64,000 nt of DNA from Clostridium sp. CAG:440 (lineage in GTDB: Bacteria; Bacillota; Clostridia; TANB77; CAG-508): positions 1 through 64,000 of the forward strand of contig FR898621.1 of the NCBI GenBank assembly GCA_000437215.1. Reading direction: 5' to 3'. Every line of letters starts with the position of its first letter. The stretch's first letter is position 1. The notes beneath the pieces were generated by a model. The model did no database searches, had not been told where the DNA came from, and saw only the letters and a program-made list of their open reading frames with translations. Both the position numbers and the translations under genes were made by a program. Positions 27,723-36,508 of this stretch are shown here, in pieces.

Positions 27723-28884
27723 CTATTCTCCTTTTTCTTCTGATTTATCTTTGTCATTTTCTCTATCAGGGTGTAACCATTTTCCTATTTTATCTTTTAA
27801 TGATAACGAACTTTTCTCTACAGTTTCTGTTCTTTGTTCTGATGCAATTTGCTCTAAAGCTTCTTTATCAGCTAAATATCGTAAATCTTCTATTTCTTGT
27901 CTATGGCGATATAATCCTAATTCTTCTAATAAATATGTTTCAACATCTTCTTGACTATGACTTTTAGCATATTCTGCATATTCTTGTGATTGGACAACTG
28001 GCACTAAAGCCTTAATTTCATCACCCTTCAAGCGACATAGTTTGTGCATACAAAGAGCATCTAAATCTTCTCTTCCTTTTGAAGTATCAAGAATTTCTAA
28101 ATAAAATTTAGGTACAATTTCTCCGTTTAAGGTTAGTTTCTAACTCACTTATTTGGACATTCCAAAATTCTGCTGGATATTTACTTCCTTCAAGTATACA
28201 GCTTTCTCCATGTAATCCTTCTCTTTGTAAATATTCTGTATATTCTTTTTGAAATTGTCTTGCCATTTCATCACGATGATCTACTAATTGTTTATTCATA
28301 AGATCTTCTTGAGTTAATTGGTCTAATAATACAAATGATAATCCTCTATCTTTAAACATAAAACTATAATCACTTGAAATTGCAACATTCCCTTTTTGCA
28401 TTTCAGTATATAATGCTTTTATCAATTCACTGCTTTGTTCGTTTGTAGATATTAAATCAAAATTTCCACCACCATTGAATCCTGCATACCATAGAGCAAC
28501 TACTTCAGGAGAATCTACATTAGCACCTAATTTTGACATAAATTCTTCATTACGTTTTCTATCATCATTATTGATATATCTATCCATAATTTCATGTCTT
28601 TCCTCTTCGGTTTTTCTCATTAAACTAGCATAGTTCCATTCATCATTTGTTAACCAAACTTTTCCATCACTAAATTCCATTAAATTAATGGCTTGAGGAT
28701 TTTCTACAATTTCTCCATTAAACGGATGATTTTTATTTTTATCTATAATCTTTTTAGGTTTCATCTGTTCTGTACCTGTATAACCAGATTCATGTTCAGC
28801 ATAAAAACCATATCCTGCATTAAATCCAACTAATTTGCCATCTCTTTTTAAGACTTCTTGTCCATGATAAGCATATCTACCCAT
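27723..28884 (-). CDS. Uncharacterised element protein, +1 frameshift at CGG (28125)
   Basis: Reads as a single protein of 386 aa when the CGG at 28125-28123 is shifted. The first 253 codons end SELETNLK, zero frame then stops after a few codons, while +1 gives GEIVPKFYLEILDTSKGRED and runs exactly into the second ORF. The N-terminal half is hydrophilic with aromatic motifs (VWLTNDEWNYASL, VVALWYAGFNGGG). The C-terminal half is charged and helical (ETYLLEELGLYRHRQEIEDL). I do not recognise the family. Element cargo upstream of the 149-aa gene. Confidence 0.8.
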
Positions 28885-29004
28885 ATTTATTTCTCCTTTG
28901 CTTTAAAATACTACTCATTTATTGTGTATTTTTATGTAATTTATATCACAGCACTTTACTTTTTACAATAAATATGACAACCAAAATAGATTTGTCATAA
29001 AAAT

Positions 29005-29223
29005 TTAATATTTTTGTAATATTTCTTCTCTGTTAAATTCTTCTTCTATAAATTGTGCTTGTTCTTTTGTTAAGTTATTATTTATAATTGCTAATTTTAA
29101 CAATGATTTTATATTCTCCCATTTCATACATTTTGAATGTCCTTTTACAGTTAATTCAACATAGTCTACAATTTCTTCAAATATATAGTATGGTACACAA
29201 AATTCTTTATTTGATTGCTCCAT
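29005..29223 (-). CDS. Small uncharacterised protein (72 aa)
   Basis: ATG 29223 is chosen as the start, with AAGGAG about 11 bases upstream; the in-frame TTG at 29244 precedes that site. It is acidic and probably all-helical, with one cysteine near each third. It is divergent from the XRE regulator across a region with a palindromic operator, so it is likely repressed by that protein. Confidence 0.55.
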   Translation of the reverse strand: MEQSNKEFCVPYYIFEEIVDYVELTVKGHSKCMKWENIKSLLKLAIINNNLTKEQAQFIEEEFNREEILQKY

Positions 29224-29269
29224 CTTGTACTTCTCCTTTTTCAATGTAATTAAGTATAAAAATATAATA

Positions 29270-29283
29270 AAGTGTTAACACTT
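29270..29283. promoter_or_regulatory. Palindromic operator of the XRE regulator
   Basis: The perfect 14-bp palindrome AAGTGTTAACACTT lies between the divergent 72-aa gene and the XRE gene, with a half-site TATAACAC a few bases further on. Position and symmetry fit a repressor site. Confidence 0.6.
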
Positions 29284-29345
29284 ATAAATATAACACAGAA
29301 AAATATTAAAATCAATACATAGAAAATTTATGGAGTGATTTAGAT

Positions 29346-29603
29346 ATGTCATTGATTGCAAGATTTGATGGAAATATGAATGTAATAGGGAGATTACTAA
29401 AAGAATATAGAATAAAGAAGGATTTATCTTATGAAAAGCTATCTGCAAAACTAGAGTTAATGGGAATTAGTATTCATAAGCAAAGTCTATATGATATTGA
29501 AAATAACAAAAGAACAGTAAAAGATTATGAATTATTTGGTATTGCTCATGTTTTAGGAATAGATGTTAATGATTTATTAAAAGATATAAAAAATAAATTT
29601 TAA
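29346..29603 (+). CDS. XRE-family helix-turn-helix regulator
   Basis: Protein of 85 aa with a single HTH: IGRLLKEYRIKKDLSYEKLS, then SIHKQSLYDIENNKRTVKDY. Such proteins keep integrative elements quiet. It is divergent from a small gene, with the palindromic operator between them. Confidence 0.8.
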   Translation: MSLIARFDGNMNVIGRLLKEYRIKKDLSYEKLSAKLELMGISIHKQSLYDIENNKRTVKDYELFGIAHVLGIDVNDLLKDIKNKF

Positions 29604-29637
29604 AAATTGGAGTTAAATGTGAATTTAAAAAAATCAT

Positions 29638-29666
29638 TTGACATATAATATAATTGATGTTATAAT
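29638..29666 (+). promoter_or_regulatory. Consensus promoter of a small RNA
   Basis: Perfect TTGACA (29638-29643), a 17-base spacer and perfect TATAAT (29661-29666). No ORF follows; a hairpin and T-run appear about 65 bases later. Confidence 0.85.
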
Positions 29667-29672
29667 AACATT

Positions 29673-29738
29673 AGCTAGCAAATTCGTTTGAAGACACGAA
29701 ATTGCACGAGATATATTTCGCAGATATATCTCTTTTTT
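29673..29738 (+). ncRNA. Small RNA, probable antitoxin RNA
   Basis: A transcript of about 66 nt from the consensus promoter to a terminator (GAGATATAT 29708-29716 with ATATATCTC 29724-29732, then six T). Its bases 29681-29707 match the plus strand at 29861-29887 in 22 of 27 positions. That region is opposite the ribosome site and start codon of the 29-aa minus-strand peptide, so the RNA could pair with the peptide mRNA and block its translation. Confidence 0.55.
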
Positions 29739-29753
29739 ATTTTTAAATATAAA

Positions 29754-29780
29754 AGAAAAAGCAGGGTCGCAGTCCCTGCC
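29754..29780 (-). terminator. Terminator of the toxin transcript
   Basis: The stem GCAGGG/CCCTGC (29761-29766 with 29774-29779) is followed on the minus strand by TTTTTCTTTT, just after the stop codon of the 29-aa peptide. Confidence 0.75.
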
Positions 29781-29787
29781 ACAAAGA

Positions 29788-29877
29788 TTATTCTTTGTTT
29801 TTCTCTTGGCTTTCATCATTGTCATTACTTAATAGTAATAATACGATTAATCGCCAGATTAATTCATATGAAGACAC
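29788..29877 (-). CDS. Putative type I toxin peptide (29 aa)
   Basis: GTG-initiated ORF with a strong AAGGAGG nine bases upstream. The peptide begins MSSYELIW and has a hydrophobic core LIVLLLL followed by a charged tail rich in D, E, N and K, the layout of holin-like type I toxins (which often begin MS-x-YE). It has its own promoter and terminator and a neighbouring small RNA complementary to its start region. The hydrophobic stretch is short. The assignment rests mainly on this gene organisation. Confidence 0.5.
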   Translation of the reverse strand: MSSYELIWRLIVLLLLSNDNDESQEKNKE

Positions 29878-29925
29878 TACGTTGCACCTCCTTCCTCAAA
29901 GATTTCCTTTGAAAAGGATGTTTTC

Positions 29926-29954
29926 ATTATAATAGAAAATCTACTAAAATACAA
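29926..29954 (-). promoter_or_regulatory. Promoter of the toxin transcript
   Basis: On the minus strand TTGTAT (plus 29949-29954), a 17-base spacer and perfect TATAAT (plus 29926-29931). The leader contains a CCTTTTCAAAGG hairpin before the AAGGAGG. Confidence 0.7.
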
Positions 29955-29979
29955 CAGACTTTAACATATTTTACAAAAT

Positions 29980-30840
29980 TTATTTATTTTCAATCATCCA
30001 ATTATATAAAGTATCTTCATCTAGTTTACCCTTTTTAAATAATTTAATTTTCTCTTGTGCTTCTTTCTTCCATTTATCAAAATCTTTCTTTAATTGCTTA
30101 TTTTCTTTGTTTCTATAAACAGTCATAACTTTTTGCTGATATGTTCTTCTATAAAGTAATAATGCTGGGTTACTTTCAAGACTTTTTTTATAAGTTTCAC
30201 TTGCTCCTTTATCTCTACAAGTAGAACTACCATCAACATTTTTCAAATCACAATAAATTTCATTTTGTCTAAAAGTCGGTATGAAATATCTACCACAAAT
30301 TTGACAAGTTTTAATTGGTAAATTCTCTTGTCTTACTAATTGATCTAATATAGTAAAGCAAATACTTCTTAATTTTGTACTTGTATAAACATCATGTAAT
30401 TCTAATTTTGGATTCTTTTCATTTATACCTTTTATTAGATTTTCTATACTTTCATTATGATGATAGTTATGTATGTTTATATAATTATCTAAAATAACCT
30501 CTACATCTTGTGAATATGTATAAAATTTGTTGTGTTTAATTGTATAAGCAACAAATTTTGAATATGTACTATGTTCTTTTAATTCTTCATTTCCATTTAA
30601 GTTATATACAAAATCTACACATTTTTTGAAATTATCTTGCCATTCTAATAGGTCATCTAGGCTTGTGTTATAGATATCTTCTAACATTTTTATAAATTCT
30701 ACATCTGTTATGCATTCATCAGTTTTTGAATATATGTAAGGTGTATATTCTTTTATTAATTCAAAACCATAAGCATAAAAAAATGTATTATATGCAGATT
30801 CAAAAGATGAAAAGTCAGCATTTAAAAAATTTATTAACAA
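29980..30840 (-). pseudogene. DUF6076-like protein, probably 5'-truncated
   Basis: The readable frame gives 286 aa from a TTG without a good ribosome site. The same frame stays open upstream for about 60 more codons (to about 31020) with normal-looking sequence (DTDKENDEEKKKDE, then RQPSTIYIHYAESIG) but no start codon. A putative zinc knuckle is clear: KTCQICGRYFIP with a later EIYCD and STCRDKG. It probably lost its start when the integrase-proximal region was rearranged. Interval 30841-31081 contains this lost 5' end and the integrase promoter. Confidence 0.5.
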
Positions 30841-31081
30841 TAAGCCTATACTTTCTGCATAATGAATATAAATAGTTGAAGGTTGTCTAATAACTTCCTT
30901 TTTCTTATTTAATTTTGTTTTTGAAATATCTTTTTCTAATTCTAAATATACTCTTGTTTCATCTTTCTTTTTTTCTTCATCATTTTCTTTGTCTGTATCT
31001 TTTCTTAATACATTATATAATTATAGTTATGATATCAATAAGTAGGTTAATTTTAGTTGTTATGAAAAGAAAGGAGTATTT

Positions 31082-32258
31082 ATGAATATAACAGCAAACC
31101 TATTTATACAACATGGTTTATACTATGTTATTTTAAGTTACAGAGATAGTAACAATAAAAGAAAACAAAAATGGATTCCAACAGGAATTACAGAAAAAGG
31201 AAATAACAAAAGACTAGCAAATCAAAAGTTAGATGAAATTAAACAAAATTATAAAGATTATTTACCAACAGAATCTACTTTTGAAACTGATGAGGCAGAA
31301 AAATATTTTGAAGTATATCTAAATGAGTGGCTAGAATCATATAAACATAGAATTGAAGAAAACACATACAATTCTTATAAAACTGTAGTTACCAAAACAA
31401 CAGAGTTTTTTAAACGGAAAAAATATTAAATTAAAAGATTTAAAACCTGTTCATATACAAAAATTCTATGACTCTTTATATGCTAAAGGACTAAATGGAA
31501 ATTCTATATTACATTATCATGCTAATATTAGAAAGGCTTTAGATACTGCAATGAAACTTGATATTATTCCTACTAACCCTGCTGATAAAATTGAAAGACC
31601 AAAGAAAAATCAATTTATTGGCGCCCATTATACTTTAGAAGAATTACAAATACTTTTTGAAAAATCTAAAAATGATCCATTAGAACTAGTAATACTAATT
31701 GCAAGTTTTTATGGGTTAAGAAGAAGTGAAGTTTTAGGTTTAAAATGGTCTGCTTTTGACTTTACTAACAATACAATAACAATTAAACACAAAGTCATTG
31801 AGGCAATTGTAGATGATAAAAGAACATTGCTTTTAAAAGACAAAACAAAGAACAAATCAAGTTATAGGTCTTTACCTTTAATTCAAGAAATTAAAGAGGC
31901 TTTACTTGAACACAAAAAGAAAATTGAAAACAATAAAAAAGTATGTGGAAATAGTTATATGAAAGAATATAAAGATTATATTTTTATAGATAGTGTTGGC
32001 AAAATATTTAGACCAGAATATATAACTGACCATTTTTCATTACTACTAAAAAATCAAAATTTAAGACATATTCGTTTTCACGATTTAAGACATTCTTGTG
32101 CTAGTTTATTATTAGCGAAAAATGTTCCTATGAAAGCAATACAAGAGTGGCTAGGTCATTCCACCTATTCTACTACTGCAAATTTATATACACATTTAGA
32201 AAGTAATACTAAAAATGTTTCTGCTAATGTTTTAGCAAATGCAATTAGTTTTGCATAA
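31082..32258 (+). CDS. int: Tyrosine integrase of the element, +1 frameshift at CGG (31415)
   Basis: Site-specific recombinase of 391 aa that inserts the element into tRNA-Gln. AAGGAG precedes the ATG. After 111 codons ending EFFK comes CGG (31415-31417); zero frame reads RKKY and stops. A +1 shift resumes at GGA with GKNIKLKDLKPVHIQKFYD and continues to the end. The N-terminal arm-binding and SAM-like domains lie around the shift. The catalytic domain has Arg in YGLRRSEVLGLKW, HDLRHSCASLL, GHSTYSTTANLYTHL, giving the R-H-R-H/Y set. The shift is essential because catalysis lies wholly after it. Confidence 0.93.
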
Positions 32259-32363
32259 AAAAATTATTATATTTAAACCCACTCACGAAAATAAAATTAA
32301 AATGCTTAATATTAGATTATAAAAATTGATTTTGCAAATTTGTTTGACATTTTGTTTGAAATA

Positions 32364-32390
32364 TAAAAAAATAAACAACTTTCAAAAACT
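32364..32390 (-). terminator. Terminator after tRNA-Gln
   Basis: The stem ACTTTCA/TGAAAGT with a five-base loop, followed on the minus strand by TGTTTATTTTTTT. It resembles the hairpin beside the distal attachment site. Confidence 0.7.
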
Positions 32391-32408
32391 GAAAGTCGCT
32401 ATTTTCTA

Positions 32409-32483
32409 TGGCTGGGCTGGCTAGATTCGAACTAGCGCATGCCAGAGTCAAAGTCTGGTGCCTTACCGCTTGGCTACAGCCCA
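32409..32483 (-). tRNA. tRNA-Gln (anticodon TTG)
   Basis: A 75-nt cloverleaf on the minus strand: acceptor TGGGCTG/CAGCCCA, anticodon stem CCAGA/TCTGG with loop CTTTGAC (anticodon TTG), T stem GCTAG/CTAGC with TTCGAAT, discriminator G and an encoded CCA. The last 47 nt (32409-32455) are the att core repeated at 24371-24417. Confidence 0.96.
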
Positions 32484-32496
32484 ATATAAAATTAAA

Positions 32497-32574
32497 TGGG
32501 GTGGAAGATGGGACTCGAACCCACGGTCTCCAGTGCCACAAACTGGCGCGTTAACCAACTACGCTACATCCACC
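32497..32574 (-). tRNA. tRNA-His (anticodon GTG)
   Basis: Anticodon stem CCAGT/ACTGG with loop TTGTGGC (anticodon GTG). The acceptor carries the extra 5' G characteristic of tRNA-His, opposite C73, and CCA is encoded. One apparent T-T mismatch is in the acceptor stem. It lies 13 bases upstream of tRNA-Gln. Confidence 0.95.
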
Positions 32575-32605
32575 ATTATTGTAGCTCTTTGTGAGCACAT
32601 TTAAT

Positions 32606-32635
32606 ATTTTACCCTATATCTACCCCATTTGTCAA
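32606..32635 (-). promoter_or_regulatory. Promoter of the tRNA-His/tRNA-Gln operon
   Basis: On the minus strand perfect TTGACA (plus 32630-32635), an 18-base spacer and TAAAAT (plus 32606-32611). Confidence 0.8.
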
Positions 32636-32662
32636 CTATTTTATAAAATTTTTTATTATTTT

Positions 32663-33478
32663 TTATTCATCAACTGTTGTTGTTGTACTTAAACTACTTG
32701 GATCAATTCCATATTGTTTATACATCCAGCTTGTATAATCAAAAGGTGTTAATGTTTCTGGTAAACCATAATCAACTCCATTTGTTTCTACTCTAATTGA
32801 TGTAATTTTAGGTGGGTTAACTGGTGTGCTTGCTTCTGAATTACTGCTACTTTCTGCATCACTTGAAGTATCAGCTGCTTTTACCTCAACTTCTTCAATT
32901 TTATGAACAACATCTAATCCTTGGATTACCTTTCCAAAACCTGTATATTGTCCATTTAAATATGATGCCGCTTTAGTAACTATAAAAAATTGACAACTTC
33001 CTGAATTATATGATTCTTCTGTAAGTGATGAGGATTTTTTGGTATAATCACTTCTTGCCATTGCAAGAGTTCCTTCTTCCATTTTTACTGTATTTTTTAC
33101 ATTATTAGCACTAAATTCACCTTTGATTGTATATTTTGTATCTTCACCGTCATCTTTTAAATTGCTTATTTTAGCAGAACCTGTTCCATCCCCATTTGGG
33201 TCTCCACCTTGTATCATAAAATCTTTTATAATTCTATGAAATGTTAATCCATCATAAAATCCTCTATTTGCAAGAGCTATAAAATTTGATACTGTTTGTG
33301 GTGCTTGGTCTGGATAAAGTTCTAATTTTATTGTTCCAAAATTTTCTACTTCCATTGTTGCAACTGGATTATCAATTTTTAAATTGATTTTTTTATAATA
33401 TCCAAATACTAACACTCCTATTAAAACTACTATTACGATTAATGCTATCGCCCATATTATTTTGCTTGAATTTTTCAT
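32663..33478 (-). CDS. Membrane-anchored cyclophilin-type peptidyl-prolyl isomerase
   Basis: Protein of 271 aa. An N-terminal membrane anchor (about 8-26) is followed by a cyclophilin domain (about 38-205): FHRIIKDFMIQGGDPNGDGTG, GTLAMARS, QFFIVTK and TGFGKVIQGLDVV. The tail (about 206-271) is Ser-rich and low in complexity. It would catalyse proline isomerisation of exported proteins at the outer face of the membrane. Confidence 0.9.
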   Translation of the reverse strand: MKNSSKIIWAIALIVIVVLIGVLVFGYYKKINLKIDNPVATMEVENFGTIKLELYPDQAPQTVSNFIALANRGFYDGLTFHRIIKDFMIQGGDPNGDGTGSAKISNLKDDGEDTKYTIKGEFSANNVKNTVKMEEGTLAMARSDYTKKSSSLTEESYNSGSCQFFIVTKAASYLNGQYTGFGKVIQGLDVVHKIEEVEVKAADTSSDAESSSNSEASTPVNPPKITSIRVETNGVDYGLPETLTPFDYTSWMYKQYGIDPSSLSTTTTVDE

Positions 33479-33508
33479 TACTTTTCTCCCTTTCTTTTTA
33501 TATTTTAA

Positions 33509-34591
33509 TTAAATTATAATATTATCGAATACAAATTGTTCTTGCATTCTTTTTAATGCTTGTTTTATGGTTTTTGCCCTAACTTCTCCAATTCCATCAA
33601 CATCATCTAAACTTTCTATATCAGCTGCTAAGATATGTTGAAATGATTTAAAAGATTCTACCAAATTTTCTACAATATTGCTTGGCATTCTTGGAATTTT
33701 ATTTAATATTCTATAGCCTTTTGGGTATACTCCAATCTCATCATAATTATCAAAATTTTCATACCCTAAAATTTTAGCAATTGTAATTGGTTTTGTCAAT
33801 TCTTCATATTGAATTTCAGAAAGCTCGCTTAATATTTCATCTGCTGTCCTTTTTTTCTTTTTGTGTGCCATATAATCTTTTATTATTAACATTTCTTCTT
33901 TTTCTAAGTCTCCAACAAGCTCTTCTAATTGCATTCTTACTAGCCTTCCATCATTTCCAAGTTCATATATATTTTCTTCTATTTCGTCTGCAATTCTCAT
34001 TACCATTTCTGCTCTTTGTATTGCAACTATAACATTTTGTAGTGTTACTATATCATTAAATTCATATTCATTTAATATATTTAATTTACTATCAAATACC
34101 TTTTTATATTTTTCAAGTGTTTGAATTGCTTGATTTGCTTTATTTAATACTGTGTCTGTATTTTCTAATATATATCTATCATTTCCTTTAAATACTGTTA
34201 TTATATTTCTTCTTTGTGATATACTAATTACTAGTTCTCCTGTTTGTTTTGCTGTTCTTTCTGCAGTTCTATGTCTTGTACCTGTTTCTAATGTTTGTAT
34301 TTCGTGTGATGGTATAAGTTGGGCATTTGCAAATAAAATTTTTCTTAAATCTCCACTAAGAACTATTGCTCCATCCATTTTTGCTAACTCATATAATTTA
34401 GATGATGTGTAATCTTCATTTATTGTAAATCCACCATCTACTACTTTTTTTATAATGTCATTATTATCTGTTATTAGCAATAATGCTCCCGTTTTGGCCC
34501 TTAATATATTTTCAAGTCCATCTCTTATTGGTGTTCCTGGAGCTATTAATTTTAAGATATTTGTTATGCTACTGTCTTTGCTTTTTCTCAA
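33509..34591 (-). CDS. disA: DNA integrity scanning diadenylate cyclase DisA
   Basis: Protein of 360 aa. The diadenylate cyclase domain has MDGAIVLSGDLRKILFAN (DGA motif, about 73) and the RHRTAER motif (about 106-112). A helical linker and a C-terminal HhH DNA-binding domain (DVDGIGEVRAKTIKQAL) follow. DisA makes c-di-AMP and reports DNA damage, delaying sporulation in Bacillus. It lies 16 bases downstream of radA, its usual neighbour. Confidence 0.97.
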   Translation of the reverse strand: MRKSKDSSITNILKLIAPGTPIRDGLENILRAKTGALLLITDNNDIIKKVVDGGFTINEDYTSSKLYELAKMDGAIVLSGDLRKILFANAQLIPSHEIQTLETGTRHRTAERTAKQTGELVISISQRRNIITVFKGNDRYILENTDTVLNKANQAIQTLEKYKKVFDSKLNILNEYEFNDIVTLQNVIVAIQRAEMVMRIADEIEENIYELGNDGRLVRMQLEELVGDLEKEEMLIIKDYMAHKKKKRTADEILSELSEIQYEELTKPITIAKILGYENFDNYDEIGVYPKGYRILNKIPRMPSNIVENLVESFKSFQHILAADIESLDDVDGIGEVRAKTIKQALKRMQEQFVFDNIII

Positions 34592-34607
34592 AATTTAAAC
34601 CTCTTTT

Positions 34608-35967
34608 CTATTTTAGTCCAATTTTTTTCATTGCCTCATTTATATTCTTAACGCCTATTATATCTAATTTAAATTTATCTTTCAATACCTTTTTATTACT
34701 TTCTGGAATAATACATGTCTTAAATCCGAGTTTTTCTGCTTCTTTAAGCCTTTTTTCGATCATATTTATTCTTCTAACTTCTCCTGTTAATCCAACTTCT
34801 CCCATTACAACTACATCTTTTGGTATTGAAATATTTTTAAAACTAGAACATGTACATAAAACAACCCCTAAATCAACTGCTGGCTCATTTATTTTTATTC
34901 CACCAACTACATTTAAATATACATCTTGTTCTCCTAAATGAAGGCCTGCACGTTTTTCTAAAACAGCAATTAATACGGCAAGTCTGTTATAGTCAAAACC
35001 ATTTGCAGTTCTTTTTGGATAGCCAAATACACTTTGTGCTGTTAAACTTTGAATTTCTATTAACATTGGTCTTGTTCCTTCCATAGAACAAATTATACAA
35101 GACCCTGCAGGATTATCTTCCCTTTCTGAAATAAGAATTTCTGATGGATTTAGTATTTCACACATTCCTTCTTCTTTCATTTCAAACATTCCAATTTCAT
35201 TTGTAGACCCAAACCTGTTTTTTACTCCTCTTAATATTCTATATGAAAAATATCTTTCTCCTTCTAAATATAAAACAGTATCTACCATATGTTCCAATAC
35301 TCTTGGACCTGCAATTGTTCCATCTTTTGTTACATGCCCTATTATGATTGTTGTTATTGCACTTGATTTACATACTCTCATTATTTGTGAGGTAATCTCC
35401 CTTACCTGGCTTACACTTCCGTGCTGCTGCTGTAATATCTTCTGAGTACATTGTTTGAATAGAATCTATTATTACAAGTTTTGGGTTAAGTTCTATTATA
35501 GATTGATTAATTATGTCTATATCAGTTTCTCCTAAAAATAATATATTATCATTATTTATTCCTAGTCTATCTGCCCTTAATTTTATTTGCTCCGCAGATT
35601 CTTCCCCTGAAACATATAATACTTGTCCATCTTTTGCAATCTTGTTACAAATTTGAAGTATTAATGTTGATTTACCAATACCTGGCTCTCCACCTAAAAG
35701 TGTTAACGAACCTTTTACAAGGCCTCCTCCTAAAACTCTATCTAACTCTCCAAAACCTGTTGGTATTTTTATTGTGTCTTTTGCTTCATATGTGTTTAAT
35801 TTTTGTGGTGTAATTTTTTCTTTTGGCTTTGAAGTTGCTGTTTTGGTTTCTACAATTTTTTGTTCAAAAAAACTATTCCAACTATTGCATGCGGGACACC
35901 TCCCAAGCCATTTTGCTGATTCATTTCCACATTCATTGCAAACAAATATTGTTTTTGCTTTTGCCAT
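34608..35967 (-). CDS. radA: DNA repair protein RadA, +1 frameshift at CGG (35421)
   Basis: Branch-migration ATPase of 452 aa, normal length. The N-terminal zinc finger (CNECGNESAKWLGRCPACNSW) and the Walker A GEPGIGKSTL precede the shift. After 182 codons ending DITAAA comes CGG (35421-35419); zero frame stops soon after. A +1 shift resumes at GGA with GSVSQVREITSQI and continues exactly into the second ORF, which starts MRVCK. The RadA-specific KNRFG motif (GVKNRFGSTNEIG) and the C-terminal Lon-like domain lie after the shift. It is upstream of disA in the same operon. Confidence 0.95.
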
Positions 35968-36050
35968 GTCTTCTCCTTTTTTTTATTTTGTTATAATACA
36001 AAAAAAGTATAGCACAATTTTTATTTTTATGCTACGCTTTTTTATTTTTT

Positions 36051-36398
36051 TTACATTTTATTCTTTTTTCCAAATGATATTTCTTGAAATAAGAAATCAT
36101 GAACTTTTTCCCATGTAATTTCTTGATGTAAAAATTCGTTTATTTCATCTTCAACTTTTTGTTGATATGGTGTAAGTTCTACTTTTATTTCTTTTTTCCA
36201 ATCTACAGGTTGTAACCAAAAAGCTTTGAATTTTGACCAAAATCCTTGTTTTGCTGGTAAATTAGTTCCAACATTTTGTAAATTATTTGCACCAATTCCT
36301 TCAACTCCACCGGCATAATTGGTTGTTGTTTCTTGGTCATTTATATTTCCTATTTCTACTCCTCCAAATACACCATTTACTTCTTTTATATCTGCCAT
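36051..36398 (-). CDS. Uncharacterised 115-aa protein
   Basis: Start ATG 36398 is chosen for its AGGAGG nine bases upstream. A Gly/Asn-rich N-terminal half is followed by GFWSKFKAFWLQPVDWKKEI (about 54-73) and a charged helical end (YQQKVEDEINEFLHQEI). No signal peptide. I do not recognise the family; it lies between mtaB and radA. Confidence 0.6.
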   Translation of the reverse strand: MADIKEVNGVFGGVEIGNINDQETTTNYAGGVEGIGANNLQNVGTNLPAKQGFWSKFKAFWLQPVDWKKEIKVELTPYQQKVEDEINEFLHQEITWEKVHDFLFQEISFGKKNKM

Positions 36399-36508
36399 AA
36401 CTATTTCCTCCTTTGTATTTTTGACCTTTGTTATATTTATACTATAATGGTAAATATTTATCAAGCTTTTTTATATTAAATATTTATTACATTTTTGTTA
36501 CTTTTCCA

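Larger units (their letters stand above)
24371..32455. mobile_element. Integrative mobilizable element in tRNA-Gln (about 8.1 kb)
   Basis: Bounded by a 47-bp perfect direct repeat that is the 3' part of tRNA-Gln (24371-24417 and 32409-32455). It encodes a tyrosine integrase next to the intact tRNA, a MobV relaxase with a likely oriT upstream, an XRE regulator with a palindromic operator, a probable type I toxin-antitoxin, and cargo. No conjugation apparatus is present, so it would be mobilised in trans. Three of its genes use the CGG +1 frameshift, so it is adapted to this host's decoding. Confidence 0.9.

Noticed and set aside
29634..29825. 63-codon minus-strand ORF over the toxin transcript
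   Set aside because: It crosses two terminators and the small RNA, and lacks a ribosome site; the 29-codon frame with AAGGAGG is better supported.
24559..32361. TGTTTGAC repeats as a CRISPR array
   Set aside because: The repeats are 8-10 bases, irregularly spaced and at two distant places; no cas genes.
34608..35381. Second half of radA as a separate gene starting at MRVCK
   Set aside because: No ribosome-binding site, it begins in the middle of a conserved domain, and the +1 frame joins exactly.
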